Assembly (NCBI GenBank): GCA_002729215.1
Contig: PBTV01000019.1
Span: forward strand, 32,475-72,012
Origin: Rubrivirga sp.
GTDB lineage: Bacteria > Actinomycetota > Actinomycetes > S36-B12
Direction: 5' to 3'
DNA length: 39,538 nucleotides
In this document: positions 1 through 8,856 of the stretch, piece after piece
Layout of the letters: every line of letters begins with the position of its first letter
Position numbering within the stretch: the stretch's first letter is position 1
Position numbers and translations under genes: made by a program
Notes under the pieces: model-generated
What the model was told of the DNA's origin: nothing
What the model saw: the letters and a program-made list of their open reading frames with translations, nothing else
The model's database searches: none

Positions 1-650
1 GGGGATCCTGGTCGGTCGGGATTCTCTTCCGACGTGATCTCGACCTCGATCGACTCGCCGTTGCGCTCGATGTTGAACACGAAAGTCGTTCCGATCGGTT
101 CGGCTTGGATCACATTGACAACATCTGAGGGTTGCTCGATCGCCACCCCATCGATGGCCACCACCTGATCCCGCGGTTGCAGACTCTGACCCGCGGGTGC
201 GTCATCGAACACGACCGTGAGGACAACTTCGGTGGTCGCAGGAATCTCCAGATAGTTCAGGGCGGCGCCGATGGCGTCGGATTCGGAGGTGCTGAACAGG
301 CGAGCCTGGCGCTGGCGTATTTCGTCACCGGTAACGTCGTCGGGATAGATGAGCTCGCGCGGCACGACCGCATCGGCGGTGCTGAACCAGGCTCCGATTG
401 CTTCAACGAATGTCAGCCCGCCTCTGGGGCCGCCCGACTCGCGCACGGTGGTCATATCCAGATTTCCGCTCACCGGGTACGTCGTCGTGCCATTGATCGA
501 CAGGAACGGTTCTCCGTCTGATTCGCCGATCACGTTGAAGGTGGGCCCGGGCGCCAGTTTCACGTACGGCACCGGTAAGAGCAGTGCCACCGTCACCAAA
601 GCGGCCAGCGATATCGCACTCACGAGGGCGACCCGTGCACGTGGGCCCAT
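1..650 (-). CDS. PDZ-domain membrane-anchored protease (YlbL / Lon-like family), 5' part only
   Basis: Only the N-terminal ~216 residues are present; the gene runs off the left edge. It starts MGPRARVALV, followed by a hydrophobic anchor (about residues 8-27) and VPYVKLAPGPTFNVIG, typical of the YlbL-type PDZ/Lon-S16 family. A PDZ-like segment (LQPRDQVVAIDG, then FNIERNGESIEVEI) sits at about residues 150-205. The Lon-type serine/lysine catalytic domain expected in this family would lie beyond position 1 and cannot be checked. The family is a membrane-tethered, outward-facing protease of unclear substrate; the mycobacterial counterpart is Rv3194c. The ATG at 650 was chosen because it directly precedes the anchor. 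A GGGAG lies 12 nt upstream, which is a weak ribosome site. Confidence 0.8.
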   Translation of the reverse strand, partial: MGPRARVALVSAISLAALVTVALLLPVPYVKLAPGPTFNVIGESDGEPFLSINGTTTYPVSGNLDMTTVRESGGPRGGLTFVEAIGAWFSTADAVVPRELIYPDDVTGDEIRQRQARLFSTSESDAIGAALNYLEIPATTEVVLTVVFDDAPAGQSLQPRDQVVAIDGVAIEQPSDVVNVIQAEPIGTTFVFNIERNGESIEVEITSEENPDRPGS

Positions 651-700
651 GGCGTGAACGTGCTCCCGCCATTCCCGCGGGCCCGATATCCGGCGTGCCA

Positions 701-895
701 CTAGCGCGGAGTGTCTGGAGAACGACCCGAGGAACGCCGAGCAGGGCGTGACGACCGCTCCATCGCTTCGCGAAGTCGTAGGCGCTCGGCCATCGGGTCC
801 GGTTCCGGCTCGGCGACCCGGGATCTCAAAGCGACGAAGGCGACGGCCAGGGCCGTGATGGCAAGAGGGATCGCCCACCACACAAGAGCCGACAC
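701..895 (-). CDS. small single-pass membrane protein, unknown function
   Basis: A 64-aa protein starting at GTG 895, preceded by AAAGGA with 7 nt spacing, a good ribosome site. Residues 2-23 form one hydrophobic helix (SALVWWAIPLAITALAVAFVAL). The rest is a charged Arg/Pro/Ser-rich tail, probably cytoplasmic. The frame stays open further upstream, but that extension has poor coding character and no ribosome site. It lies 50 bp upstream of the PDZ protein gene on the same strand, so the two may be co-transcribed. I do not recognise the family. Confidence 0.6.
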   Translation of the reverse strand: MSALVWWAIPLAITALAVAFVALRSRVAEPEPDPMAERLRLREAMERSSRPARRSSGRSPDTPR

Positions 896-1059
896 CGCGT
901 AGTCCTTTCTGCCTGACCCACACTCGCCCACAGGATTGGCACGCCTTCGCTCTGGCGAGCGATCCACAGCAAGCTCGTTTTTGCGAGAGTACGCCAGCAT
1001 CGCCCGGGCTGCCATCCGCACCCCCGACTAGCTGTCCTGCGCACGATCCGGCCTTGTTG

Positions 1060-3450
1060 TCACGACTGCGCTTCGAGCACACCCAAGGCGGCGTTGACTA
1101 TCGATCCCGGAGTCAGATCGAACAGTTGGTACAGGTCCGGAACCGTTCCACTCTGTCCGAAACTGTCGACTCCCAGACTGACCGAGGCCACGCCCATCGC
1201 CGATCCCAGCCACGCCAGCGAGTGGCTCGCACCATCGTGAACGGTGACGATGGGTGCACGATCGGGGAAAGCACCCCTGAGTGCTCCTGGCGCGCTCGGC
1301 GTGGTGGCAGTGCGCACCCCTTGTCGCAGGGTGCGCTGCCAGGCGCGGTACCAGCGATCAGCACTTGTGATGTCGATGACGTGCGCACCTACGCCTTCTT
1401 CCGCCAACTCACGCGATGCTTCAAGGACTTCCGGCATGACCGCCCCCGTGGCTGCCAGATGCACCACGGGCACCGAGTGACCTTCTTCCTTAAAGCGCCC
1501 GAGATCGTCGTAGGTGGTGAACGCGTCGATCAATCGGTACCCGCCCGACAAGACCTGACGGCGAAGCACCGGCTCGCCGAGCCGCTCACGTGCCGTCGCG
1601 AAGGCGCTCTGGTCAATGGGGCGAGTGGTAAGCCGGAAGTAGTAGGCGCCATCGTCGAACGGCGCGGCGGTCTGCGCGTCGGTGTTCCCTGCCGCGATAC
1701 GAAAAACGGCGTCGCACAGCAGCCAATCGAGGGCGGCACCGTAGGTGGGTTCGATGTACGTGACGTTCGGAAGCTCCAGCCCCACGCTGGGTGTGATGGT
1801 GGATTGATGAGCGCCACCCTCCGGTGCCAGGGTCACGCCACTGGGCGTTCCGGCAACGATGAAGCGCGATCCCGAGTACACCGAATAGATGAAGGCATCC
1901 AGGCCGCGGAGGACGAATGGGTCGTACACCGTTCCGACCGGTATGAGCGGCTGATCGGACAGATCCCAAGAAAGCCCCAGCTGACCGAGCAGCAAGAACA
2001 GATTCATTTCCGAAATACCCAGCTCGATGTGTTGGCCCTGCGGGCCTTCTGCCCATTTCATGACCGGATCCTCGGACCACTGGCGCTTCTCCACCGGGCT
2101 GAACACACCGACCTTGTTGATGAAGCCGCCCAAGTTTGTACTCGTCGCGACGTCGGGGGCGGTAGTGACCACGTAGGGGCGTAGCGAATCGTCCCGCGCT
2201 AGTTCAACCATGATGCGTCCGAACGCTTCTTGAGTGCTCATGGGTTTCGAGGATCGGATACCCACGTGGGACGGAACCTCGATGTCCAGGTGCGCTGACG
2301 CCGGTGGTCGGTGCAGCACCTCGCGCCGCTCGTTGCACACGATGCCTTCTGCAGATCCCGCATCAAAGCGGTCCCACTCGTCTTCTTCGGTCAGGTTCAC
2401 AGCGCGTCGGAAGTCGTCGATCTGCTCGGCAGTCAGTAACGCCGAGTGGTTACGAGGATTGCCCGCCATCGGCAGGCCCCATCCCTTGATCGTGTAAGCG
2501 AAGACAACGCTCGGTCGATCTACCTCTTTGTCGCAGGCGACGAAAGCGTCGGCGAGCGATTCGAGGTCATGGCCACCGAGGTCTTTGACCAAGTCGGCCA
2601 TCTCGTGGTCGTCAATGCCGGAGAAGGATTGATGCACCGCCTCGGGGGCGTTTTCCAAGAAGCGTTGTCGAACCTCGGCGGGATCAAGTCCGAAGAGCGA
2701 CTGATATTGCTCGTTAGACATTTCATCGATCCACGACATCAAAGCATCGCCACCGGGCGTCGCGAAGGCGCGTCGCAGTTTCTTGCCGTACTTCAGTTCG
2801 ATGACGTGCCAGCCGGCAGACTCGAAGTGTCCGGTCCACTGCTCGAGGCGCACCCCAGGAACCACTCGGTCTAAAGATTGCCGGTTGAAATCGACAACCC
2901 ACATGACGTTGCCCAGGCCCTGGGTGGCCGGATCGGCGATCGCCTCCCAGATGTTGCCTTCATCGAGTTCGGCGTCACCGACCATGGCGATGTAGCGCGC
3001 GGGGGGTCGATTCCCGAAGTGTGCATCGACGTAGCGACGTGTCGCAGCGGCGAACAATGGGGCTGCGGGCCCGAGCCCGACGGATCCGGTGGAGAAGTCG
3101 ACCGAGTCGGGGTCTTTTGTCCTGGAGGGATACGACTGCAGACCCCCCTTCGACCGCAACGTCGTCAAATAGGAACGGTCCAGATTTCCCATCAAGTACT
3201 GGATGGCATGGAAAACCGGCGCAGCATGCGGCTTGACCGCGACCCTGTCGTGGCCGTTGAGGTGATGAAAGAACAGTGCGGTCATCATGCTGACGACCGA
3301 GGCACTCGAGGCTTGGTGTCCCCCCACTTTCACACCGTCGACGTTGGGGCGTTCGTTGTTTGCGTGATCGATCATGCGCACCGCGAGCCAGAGCACGCGG
3401 CGTTGAATGGACTCGAGTGTGCTGAATTCCTCGGCAGACGCATCGATCAT
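1060..3450 (-). CDS. thiamine-diphosphate-dependent E1/transketolase-like enzyme (homodimeric pyruvate dehydrogenase E1 relative)
   Basis: A 796-aa protein resembling the single-chain AceE/transketolase fold. The ThDP/Mg motif is GDAELDEG at residues 158-165 with the paired Asn at 189 (VVDFNRQSLD), very like the AceE motif. The second (pyrimidine-binding) domain starts near MSTQEAFGRIMVELAR, and a transketolase C-terminal domain follows. It is about 100 residues shorter than typical actinobacterial AceE, so the substrate (pyruvate or another 2-oxoacid or ketose) cannot be stated. ATG 3450 has AGGAG 5 nt upstream. A second ATG at 3540 also has GAGGAG at 7 nt and would add 30 residues, but that stretch has rarer codons (AGA, AAA, GGA runs). 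No E2/E3 gene lies nearby. Confidence 0.8.
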   Translation of the reverse strand: MIDASAEEFSTLESIQRRVLWLAVRMIDHANNERPNVDGVKVGGHQASSASVVSMMTALFFHHLNGHDRVAVKPHAAPVFHAIQYLMGNLDRSYLTTLRSKGGLQSYPSRTKDPDSVDFSTGSVGLGPAAPLFAAATRRYVDAHFGNRPPARYIAMVGDAELDEGNIWEAIADPATQGLGNVMWVVDFNRQSLDRVVPGVRLEQWTGHFESAGWHVIELKYGKKLRRAFATPGGDALMSWIDEMSNEQYQSLFGLDPAEVRQRFLENAPEAVHQSFSGIDDHEMADLVKDLGGHDLESLADAFVACDKEVDRPSVVFAYTIKGWGLPMAGNPRNHSALLTAEQIDDFRRAVNLTEEDEWDRFDAGSAEGIVCNERREVLHRPPASAHLDIEVPSHVGIRSSKPMSTQEAFGRIMVELARDDSLRPYVVTTAPDVATSTNLGGFINKVGVFSPVEKRQWSEDPVMKWAEGPQGQHIELGISEMNLFLLLGQLGLSWDLSDQPLIPVGTVYDPFVLRGLDAFIYSVYSGSRFIVAGTPSGVTLAPEGGAHQSTITPSVGLELPNVTYIEPTYGAALDWLLCDAVFRIAAGNTDAQTAAPFDDGAYYFRLTTRPIDQSAFATARERLGEPVLRRQVLSGGYRLIDAFTTYDDLGRFKEEGHSVPVVHLAATGAVMPEVLEASRELAEEGVGAHVIDITSADRWYRAWQRTLRQGVRTATTPSAPGALRGAFPDRAPIVTVHDGASHSLAWLGSAMGVASVSLGVDSFGQSGTVPDLYQLFDLTPGSIVNAALGVLEAQS

Positions 3451-3716
3451 GCCCACTCCTGCTCCATCCACCTCGGTGTTGCGCTGCTCTTTTGCCGGAG
3501 ACCGTCTATCGGAGACCGACGATCGAATCTCTGTGCACATGAACGTACTCCTCGCGCCAGGCGCGGGCCACGAAAATGTGAAGCCCCGGGTCGCGTAGCG
3601 GACACGCGCCTTCCCCTTGCGTGCGTCCACCCGTTATCCCGGGGGCTTCGACACGGAGACGTTAGGGACGGTCGAGGGGCCTCGTCAAACCATGACGCGA
3701 AATTGTTCACCGGACC

Positions 3717-3858
3717 TGTGGACGCATCTGGGGAAAGACTGGGGGAAAGGCGGGGACGACGTGTGGACTATTCGTGCATACGGATGTGGAAAACGTGAGG
3801 AAGACACTCGCTGGGGCTGCAATCCAGGAGGCAACGACTACCCCCAGGGTGTGGACAA
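3717..3858. promoter_or_regulatory. cluster of four DnaA-box-like TGTGGA motifs in a 400-bp non-coding stretch
   Basis: The interval 3451/3541-3888 upstream of the E1-like gene holds no convincing gene. It contains four same-direction motifs: TGTGGACGC (3717), TGTGGACTA (3762), TGTGGAAAA (3785) and TGTGGACAA (3850). The last two are full DnaA boxes when read on the minus strand (TTTTCCACA and TTGTCCACA). No dnaA or dnaN is present, so this is not obviously oriC. It could be a DnaA-titration or regulatory site, or chance. Confidence 0.35.
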
Positions 3859-3888
3859 AAATTCGTTAACAGATGGCGACGTGATCGT

Positions 3889-4488
3889 TCACCCGAAGGA
3901 CACCCACATCGGTTTTGAACCACGATCCTGGGGCGAAGACAGGGCGCGCTCGGCGTCGTCGCAAAGGGCCTGAACGGACGCATCGACATCCGGCGGCGAG
4001 AGGCTCGGGAACCATGCCAGGTCGTCGCTCTCGTCGCTGATTACCGGGGGAATCGCGTTCGGCACGACAACAACAAACTGCATATCCCAATGTACGCTGG
4101 CCAGCACTCGCCCATCATCGTCACGACCGCACGGAACATCGTGCCGATCGAGCCGAACAGGCACGCTGCTGATGCGACCCCGGGCGATCCCGCTTTCCTC
4201 GCGCACCTCACGCACCGCGCCGTGGAGCACCGATGCATCCGCAGGTTCGAGATGGCCTCCGAGCTGCAACCAGCGACCGACCTTGGGGTGCAGCGTGAGC
4301 AGAACACCGCGGCCTTGTTCTTCGATGACCAACGCGCTCGCGGTGATGTGCCCCACCCGGCAGGAACGCCACACGCCGTCCTCGTGGGCGTCGAGAAATT
4401 CCTGGTACTCCTTGGCGAGTGCTCGTTGATTCGGATCCTGGTGCGAAAAGGCTGTCAGAGCCGATCGTGCGTCGGCCTGAAGTGTCAC
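3889..4488 (-). CDS. NUDIX hydrolase
   Basis: A 199-aa protein with a Nudix box at residues 77-101: GGHLEPAD, then REVREESGI. The REVxEExGI core that binds the metal and catalyses attack on the diphosphate is intact. The usual Glu at position 6 after the first Gly is Asp. The family cleaves nucleoside diphosphates linked to another moiety; the substrate here is unknown. GTG 4488 overlaps the TGA of the upstream metalloprotease gene (GTGA), indicating translational coupling. This pairing seems conserved in actinobacteria. Confidence 0.85.
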   Translation of the reverse strand: MTLQADARSALTAFSHQDPNQRALAKEYQEFLDAHEDGVWRSCRVGHITASALVIEEQGRGVLLTLHPKVGRWLQLGGHLEPADASVLHGAVREVREESGIARGRISSVPVRLDRHDVPCGRDDDGRVLASVHWDMQFVVVVPNAIPPVISDESDDLAWFPSLSPPDVDASVQALCDDAERALSSPQDRGSKPMWVSFG

Positions 4489-5855
4489 TGGGTGGAGCCG
4501 TCGCCGGATTCGTTTCCGGATTCGTTTTCGGATTCGCCGCCGGGAGCCTCGAGCCCCTCGATCGTGTCGGGGACAGCGCCGGAACCTTGGGCAAAACCGA
4601 GCGGATCCTCGAGATCATCGGGGGTGGGCAACAGGTCGGGGTGGGCCCACAGGGCGTCGCGCGCCTGGGCTCCTCGTTGGCTACGGATGGCGGCGAAAAC
4701 GGTGTGCGCTTCGCGCAGGGCCCGTGGCCGAAGTTCCATTCCCACGAGGGCGGCGAACGTTCGCTCTGCCGGTCCCCCGGCGGCGCGGCGGCGACGCATG
4801 GCTTCGGTGAGCGCTGCACTGGCGGGGAGCCTGTCGGCGCTGGCTTGCGACACCACTTCGTCCACCCATCCTTCGATGCACGCCAGCAGGGTTTCGAGTC
4901 GGGCGACGGCAGCCTTTTGTTCGGGTGTGTCCTCAGGCGCGAGCAAGCCCCCGGCCAGCACCTCTTGCAGCGCCTCCGGGTTGGAGATGTCGACGCCACC
5001 CATCGCTTCGGACAAGCGCTCGGAGTCGACGCGCATGTACTGCGCGTACTGCTCGACCGCTCCAAGGACACGGGCTGCCAGCCACGGCACGTGCACGAAG
5101 AGGCGTTGATGGGCGGCCTCGCGTAGTGCGATGTACATGAGGGCATCAGATGCAGAGACCTCCAGCCCTTCGGAGAAGGACGCGACGTTGTTGGCTAGAA
5201 CGGCGGTCTGGGGAGTCTCCGTCAGAGGGATCCCGATATCGGAGGAAGACAGAACCTGGTCCGAGAGGGCAGCCAACGCTTGGCCGACCTGCATGGCGAA
5301 GGCCGCAGCCCCGAGTTGCTGCACCATGCCCATCATCGGTTGCAGCATTTGCATGAAATCAGGGGGAATGCCGTCGGGCATCATGTCTCTTAGCTGCGCC
5401 GGCAGTGCCGCGTTGAGCTCGTCGCTCGACATCTGTGACAGGTCGGTGCCGTCCGGTGTGAGGCCGGCGACGGCTCCGGTGACGTGTTCGGCGATGGGCG
5501 TCACAATCCGCTTCCATGCCGGGCCGGTAGTGACCAGCCAATCGGAGCGAGACCACGCCTGCGTCGGGCTTCCCGCGGCGGGGAAAGTCGTCACCTCGTC
5601 CAGCCACAACTCCGCCAAAGCCACCGCAGAGGAGATCGCCTCTCGTTGCCCGTCGGAAATAGACGGATCACCGGCGGACGAGACGGCTTTGCGGGCCACT
5701 TCCTCGACGACCGTCCAGTTCACCGGTCCGTCCGCTCCCGGGGCACCGGCCGACTGCATCATCTGGCCGAGTTGCTGCAGGGCTTGACCGAACGCATTCA
5801 TGTCGAAGGGGTTGTCACCGGAACCGGGTGCTCCGAAGCCGAAGGGCGTGCTCAT
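4485..5855 (-). CDS. zinc-dependent metalloprotease-like protein (DUF2342 / Zincin_2 family)
   Basis: A 456-aa protein starting MSTPFGFG. Its signature is the helix REAAHQRLFVHVPWL, with Glu246 and His249 as the candidate metal/catalytic residues typical of the actinobacterial DUF2342 family (mycobacterial Rv3195). The N-terminus is Met/Gln-rich. The C-terminus is a low-complexity acidic tail (ESENESGNESGDGS) encoded by a short DNA repeat around 4505-4540. ATG 5855 is preceded by TACCGT plus 6 nt, the leaderless pattern seen across this window. The open frame runs further upstream but crosses the zinc-ribbon gene in a different frame, so the longer start is rejected. Protease activity has not, to my knowledge, been demonstrated for the family. 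Confidence 0.85.
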   Translation of the reverse strand: MSTPFGFGAPGSGDNPFDMNAFGQALQQLGQMMQSAGAPGADGPVNWTVVEEVARKAVSSAGDPSISDGQREAISSAVALAELWLDEVTTFPAAGSPTQAWSRSDWLVTTGPAWKRIVTPIAEHVTGAVAGLTPDGTDLSQMSSDELNAALPAQLRDMMPDGIPPDFMQMLQPMMGMVQQLGAAAFAMQVGQALAALSDQVLSSSDIGIPLTETPQTAVLANNVASFSEGLEVSASDALMYIALREAAHQRLFVHVPWLAARVLGAVEQYAQYMRVDSERLSEAMGGVDISNPEALQEVLAGGLLAPEDTPEQKAAVARLETLLACIEGWVDEVVSQASADRLPASAALTEAMRRRRAAGGPAERTFAALVGMELRPRALREAHTVFAAIRSQRGAQARDALWAHPDLLPTPDDLEDPLGFAQGSGAVPDTIEGLEAPGGESENESGNESGDGSTQ

Positions 5856-5878
5856 AGCCCCACGGTAACCGCACGCGT

Positions 5879-5921
5879 AAGGCCCGGACACCGCTGGCAT
5901 GTCGCCAGGGGTCCGGGCCTT
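5879..5921 (-). terminator. 11-bp perfect hairpin between zinc-ribbon and metalloprotease genes
   Basis: AAGGCCCGGAC (5879-5889) pairs perfectly with GTCCGGGCCTT (5911-5921) around a 21-nt loop. No T-run follows on either strand. It lies between two minus-strand genes and just upstream of the TACCGT hexamer of the metalloprotease, consistent with a terminator for the zinc-ribbon transcript. Confidence 0.5.
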
Positions 5922-5974
5922 ACAGAAAAACTCGTGGCGACCGAACTTTCTGAGCGGAGGTCGCCTTCGGCGAA

Positions 5975-6130
5975 CTAGGCCTTGCCCAGGATGCGGGTGA
6001 CCTTGGTGCCGCACACCGGGCAGATGCCCTTGGCGAAGCGGCGGCTGTTCTTCTCCTCGACGTGACCGGTGAACTCGCGCTTCTCCTTGCACTTCACGCA
6101 GTACGCCTCGCCTGTGTATTCCTCGGCCAT
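5975..6130 (-). CDS. DUF5679-type 51-aa zinc-ribbon protein
   Basis: The product begins MAEEYTGEAYCVKCKEK and ends GICPVCGTKVTRILGKA. Two CxxC knuckles (CVKC and CPVC), about 26 residues apart, define a zinc ribbon. This short Lys-rich protein is widespread in actinobacteria and annotated DUF5679, with unknown function. ATG 6130 has GGAGG 5 nt upstream. It was recognised by its cysteine pattern and ribosome site. Confidence 0.85.
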   Translation of the reverse strand: MAEEYTGEAYCVKCKEKREFTGHVEEKNSRRFAKGICPVCGTKVTRILGKA

Positions 6131-6381
6131 GGGGCCCTCCTTGCCGATCATCCGCCACAGCGGTCGGTGGCTGGTGCCACCTGATGCCCCGTGGGGGCAA
6201 TTTCACCCTAGGGCAGCACTACCCCTGTCTGAAGGCCGCAAAGCACCGTGCCGCGTACATATATTCCGACAATCTGGACAAAGAATGCCCTTTGGTGACC
6301 CCCGAACGCTTCTTTCACGGGCTTCGGATCGATTCGTCCCACCCGTGCATTCAGCCCTGGGCACCTGACAACAATGGCCCC

Positions 6382-7737
6382 GTGGCCACCGCGAGATCCG
6401 ACTCACCTGACCATTCCCGCCGCGACTCCGGCGAAGACACCCACGACCGAGCCGCCGCTGGCCGGCGATCACTGCCGGGCGGTGCGGCATCGTTCATCGA
6501 TCGCGAGCGACTGTTGGCCGACCTGGACGAACTCTTGCGCATTCCCTCCCTGGGTGGGACCCCGGCCGAGGTGGACGCCCAGCGCCACCTTGCCGACCGA
6601 TGGGCCGGCGAGGGTTTGGAGGTGACGACATGGGACATCGACGTCGACATCACGGCAGCACGGTCGGATTTTCCCGGAATGGAAGTGGAGCGCCGGAACG
6701 CACTCGGAGTTGTCGCACGTTTCCCCGGCAGTGGTGGCGGCCGGACGTTGCTGTTCGACGGTCACACCGATGTGGTTCCCCCGGGAGACATCGGTGCGTG
6801 GACGGGCGATCCCTTTATTCCCCGCACCATGCCGCGCGACGGCCGCGATGTCGTCGTGGCCCGCGGCGCCTGCGACATGAAGGCTGGACTCGTCGCCGCG
6901 TGGGAAGCGCTCCGGGCTGTTCGCCGATCGGGCGTGCGGTTACGTGGGGACGTGTTGCTCTGCCCCGTCAGCGGCGAAGAGGACGGGGGCCTGGGTACGT
7001 ACGCGGCTCTCGAACACCTCTCCGGCGCACCCATCGCCGGGTGCATCGTTCCCGAGCCCACTGATCTGGACCTGGTGCCGGCGAACGCCGGCGCGCTGAC
7101 TTTTCGTCTGACCGTCAACGGAGCGGCCATTCATGCATCTCGCCGATCCGAGGGTGTCAGCGCGGTTGAGAAGTTTGTCCCCGTTCTCGCCGCGCTGTCC
7201 CATCTGGAGGCCGTGCGCAACGCATCGGTCGACGAGTTGATGCAGCGGTGGCCGGTCGCGTATCCACTGTCCATCGGAACAGTGCACGCGGGTGATTGGG
7301 CGTCCACGGTGCCCGATCTCCTCGTGGCGGAGGGCCGGCTCGGCGTCGCCCTGGACGAGTCGGCGGACAACGCTCGCGCCGAATTCGAAGCGACCGTCGC
7401 CGAGGTGTGTCGTTCGGATGCCTGGTTGCGCGAGCACCCCGTCACGGTCGAATGGTGGGGTGGTCAATTCCACGCAGGCCGAACAGATCCGAACGCGGAC
7501 ATCGTCTCTCTCGTGCGCGACACCCACACTCGTGCGGCCGGGCACGCCCCGGAAACCTACGGTGGACCGTACGGGTCCGATCTGCGTCTGCTGGTCGGCA
7601 TGGGTGGTATTCCGACAGTCCAGTACGGCCCGGGTGACACGCGTGTGGCGCATGCACCCGACGAGTACGTCGACATCGAGGACGTGGTGACGTGCGCAAG
7701 CGTTCTCGCCGACGCCATCGTCGACTTCTGCTCGTAG
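6382..7737 (+). CDS. M20-family metallopeptidase (ArgE/DapE-like deacylase)
   Basis: A 451-aa protein from GTG 6382. Metal-site motifs are present in order: LLFDGHTDVVPPGD (first His, Asp), GACDMKAGL (bridging Asp), SGEEDGG (general-base and metal Glu), PEPTD, and RVAHAPDEYV (last His). A lid/dimerisation domain lies between residues of about 230 and 330. Members hydrolyse N-acyl amino acids or small peptides; the substrate is not predictable here. The frame is open from 6184 upstream but the extra residues look non-coding. GTG 6382 follows AACAAT plus 6 nt, as at the ABC1 kinase. It is divergent from the zinc ribbon with about 250 bp between them, in which I see no other gene. Confidence 0.85.
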   Translation: MATARSDSPDHSRRDSGEDTHDRAAAGRRSLPGGAASFIDRERLLADLDELLRIPSLGGTPAEVDAQRHLADRWAGEGLEVTTWDIDVDITAARSDFPGMEVERRNALGVVARFPGSGGGRTLLFDGHTDVVPPGDIGAWTGDPFIPRTMPRDGRDVVVARGACDMKAGLVAAWEALRAVRRSGVRLRGDVLLCPVSGEEDGGLGTYAALEHLSGAPIAGCIVPEPTDLDLVPANAGALTFRLTVNGAAIHASRRSEGVSAVEKFVPVLAALSHLEAVRNASVDELMQRWPVAYPLSIGTVHAGDWASTVPDLLVAEGRLGVALDESADNARAEFEATVAEVCRSDAWLREHPVTVEWWGGQFHAGRTDPNADIVSLVRDTHTRAAGHAPETYGGPYGSDLRLLVGMGGIPTVQYGPGDTRVAHAPDEYVDIEDVVTCASVLADAIVDFCS

Positions 7738-7856
7738 TCACCGCCGTCGTCAACACGACCACCATCGTCTGCATCCCCACGATTGCCGACCCCTAGCTGC
7801 TGCTGGCTGTGGATTGCACGTCGCCCTCCACAGTCGATGCCGAGCACCGTTCACTC

Positions 7857-8837
7857 ATGCCACGCAACACCTGTCCGGCGCTTCGCTCAGACACTCCCAT
7901 CATTCGACGCACGGGGCGCCTGGCCCAGATCGCCGATACGGCTGCATTCGCCGCATCGACCGCAGAGACCGATTGGCTGCAGCGCTTGTGGAGTTTTCGT
8001 CACGACGACGAGGCCCTGGCGGCTTTTCCCGGGAACCCGGATCGCGCCCGAGAGTTGATCGCGCACGCACGGTCCGTCGGAGCGTTGGACGATTCGACCG
8101 AGTGCTGGTGGCTCACGCCCCGGCAGCGGCTCGACGCCGCACCCGAGCTCGCGTCTCTCGCGCGCTGGCACGACCACCCGCCCACGGCGCTGGCGTCGCG
8201 CATGGCGACAGTCGTCGACGTGCAAGGAGACGCGGCAATCGCTTCCGTCGTTACTTCAGTGTTGGGTGCGAGCGGCTTCCAACTGGCACACGGCGACCAG
8301 GAAGCCGCCTCGTCGGCGATAACGATCGCGTGCGCGGTGACGCTGCCGGAATCCTCGGAGTCCGCACTCGCCTGGATGCCCCCGGCGTCTCAGTCTCGAC
8401 CCCACCTGCCCGTCGTGGCGTACCGCGGTCGCGCCAGCATCGGACCGCTCGTCGTTCCCGGTCATTCCGCATGCCTGCGCTGCGGGTATTTGCATCGGCG
8501 TGACCGGGACCCGCAATGGCCGGAGATCGTTTCCCAGTGGATGGCACGCGATCACCGCACATCGGATGGCCCCCGCGAGTCTGGACGATCGGTGGGCACC
8601 GATGAGCTGCTCGCGATGCACGCGGCCGCGCACGCTGCTGCTGTGGTGCGGCGTTGGACTGATCGGCCGCAGGATTCCCCCACCCGCCGCATCTTCCTCG
8701 AGGCACCGGATTTCACCGCCCGTGATGAACCCACCCACCCGCACCCGGCCTGTGGTTGCTGGTGGGGCACCGATCAGTTGACCCCGCGTGGGACTTTCAC
8801 CGACGGCGAGGAGCCCGCGGCTCGCACGATCGAGTGA
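7857..8837 (+). CDS. cyclodehydratase-like / TOMM leader-binding-like protein (ThiF-related, actinobacterial orphan)
   Basis: A 326-aa protein. The block [20 protein letters not shown], then [17 protein letters not shown], is characteristic of the bacteriocin-biosynthesis cyclodehydratase / TOMM-precursor-binding family. CLRC and the C-terminal HPACGCWW look like a zinc site. Orphan members sit beside the ABC1 kinase in many actinobacteria (the Rv3196 region), with no precursor peptide. None is visible here either, so a role in peptide heterocyclisation is unproven. ATG 7857 is preferred to GTG 7809 because it matches the usual N-terminus (short MP, then Pro/Leu/Arg) and has CACCGT plus 6 nt upstream. 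Confidence 0.7.
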   Translation: MPRNTCPALRSDTPIIRRTGRLAQIADTAAFAASTAETDWLQRLWSFRHDDEALAAFPGNPDRARELIAHARSVGALDDSTECWWLTPRQRLDAAPELASLARWHDHPPTALASRMATVVDVQGDAAIASVVTSVLGASGFQLAHGDQEAASSAITIACAVTLPESSESALAWMPPASQSRPHLPVVAYRGRASIGPLVVPGHSACLRCGYLHRRDRDPQWPEIVSQWMARDHRTSDGPRESGRSVGTDELLAMHAAAHAAAVVRRWTDRPQDSPTRRIFLEAPDFTARDEPTHPHPACGCWWGTDQLTPRGTFTDGEEPAARTIE

Positions 8838-8856
8838 CCTCAGGAACAATGGCACG

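Noticed and set aside
1054-2184. Long plus-strand open frame opposite the E1-like gene (also 2878-3798)
   Set aside because: Antisense shadow typical of high-GC DNA: no family signature, and the minus-strand protein is clearly homologous to ThDP enzymes.
4505-4540. Tandem GGATTCG repeats
   Set aside because: Explained as codons of the acidic Glu/Ser/Asn tail of the metalloprotease.
4090-5146. Long open frames on both strands over the NUDIX and metalloprotease genes
   Set aside because: Low-complexity Arg/Ser/Pro translations overlapping well-supported genes in other frames.
5856-6206. N-terminal extension of the metalloprotease to 573 residues
   Set aside because: The extension reads through the DUF5679 gene in the wrong frame and through a hairpin; ATG 5855 has the leaderless hexamer and matches family length.
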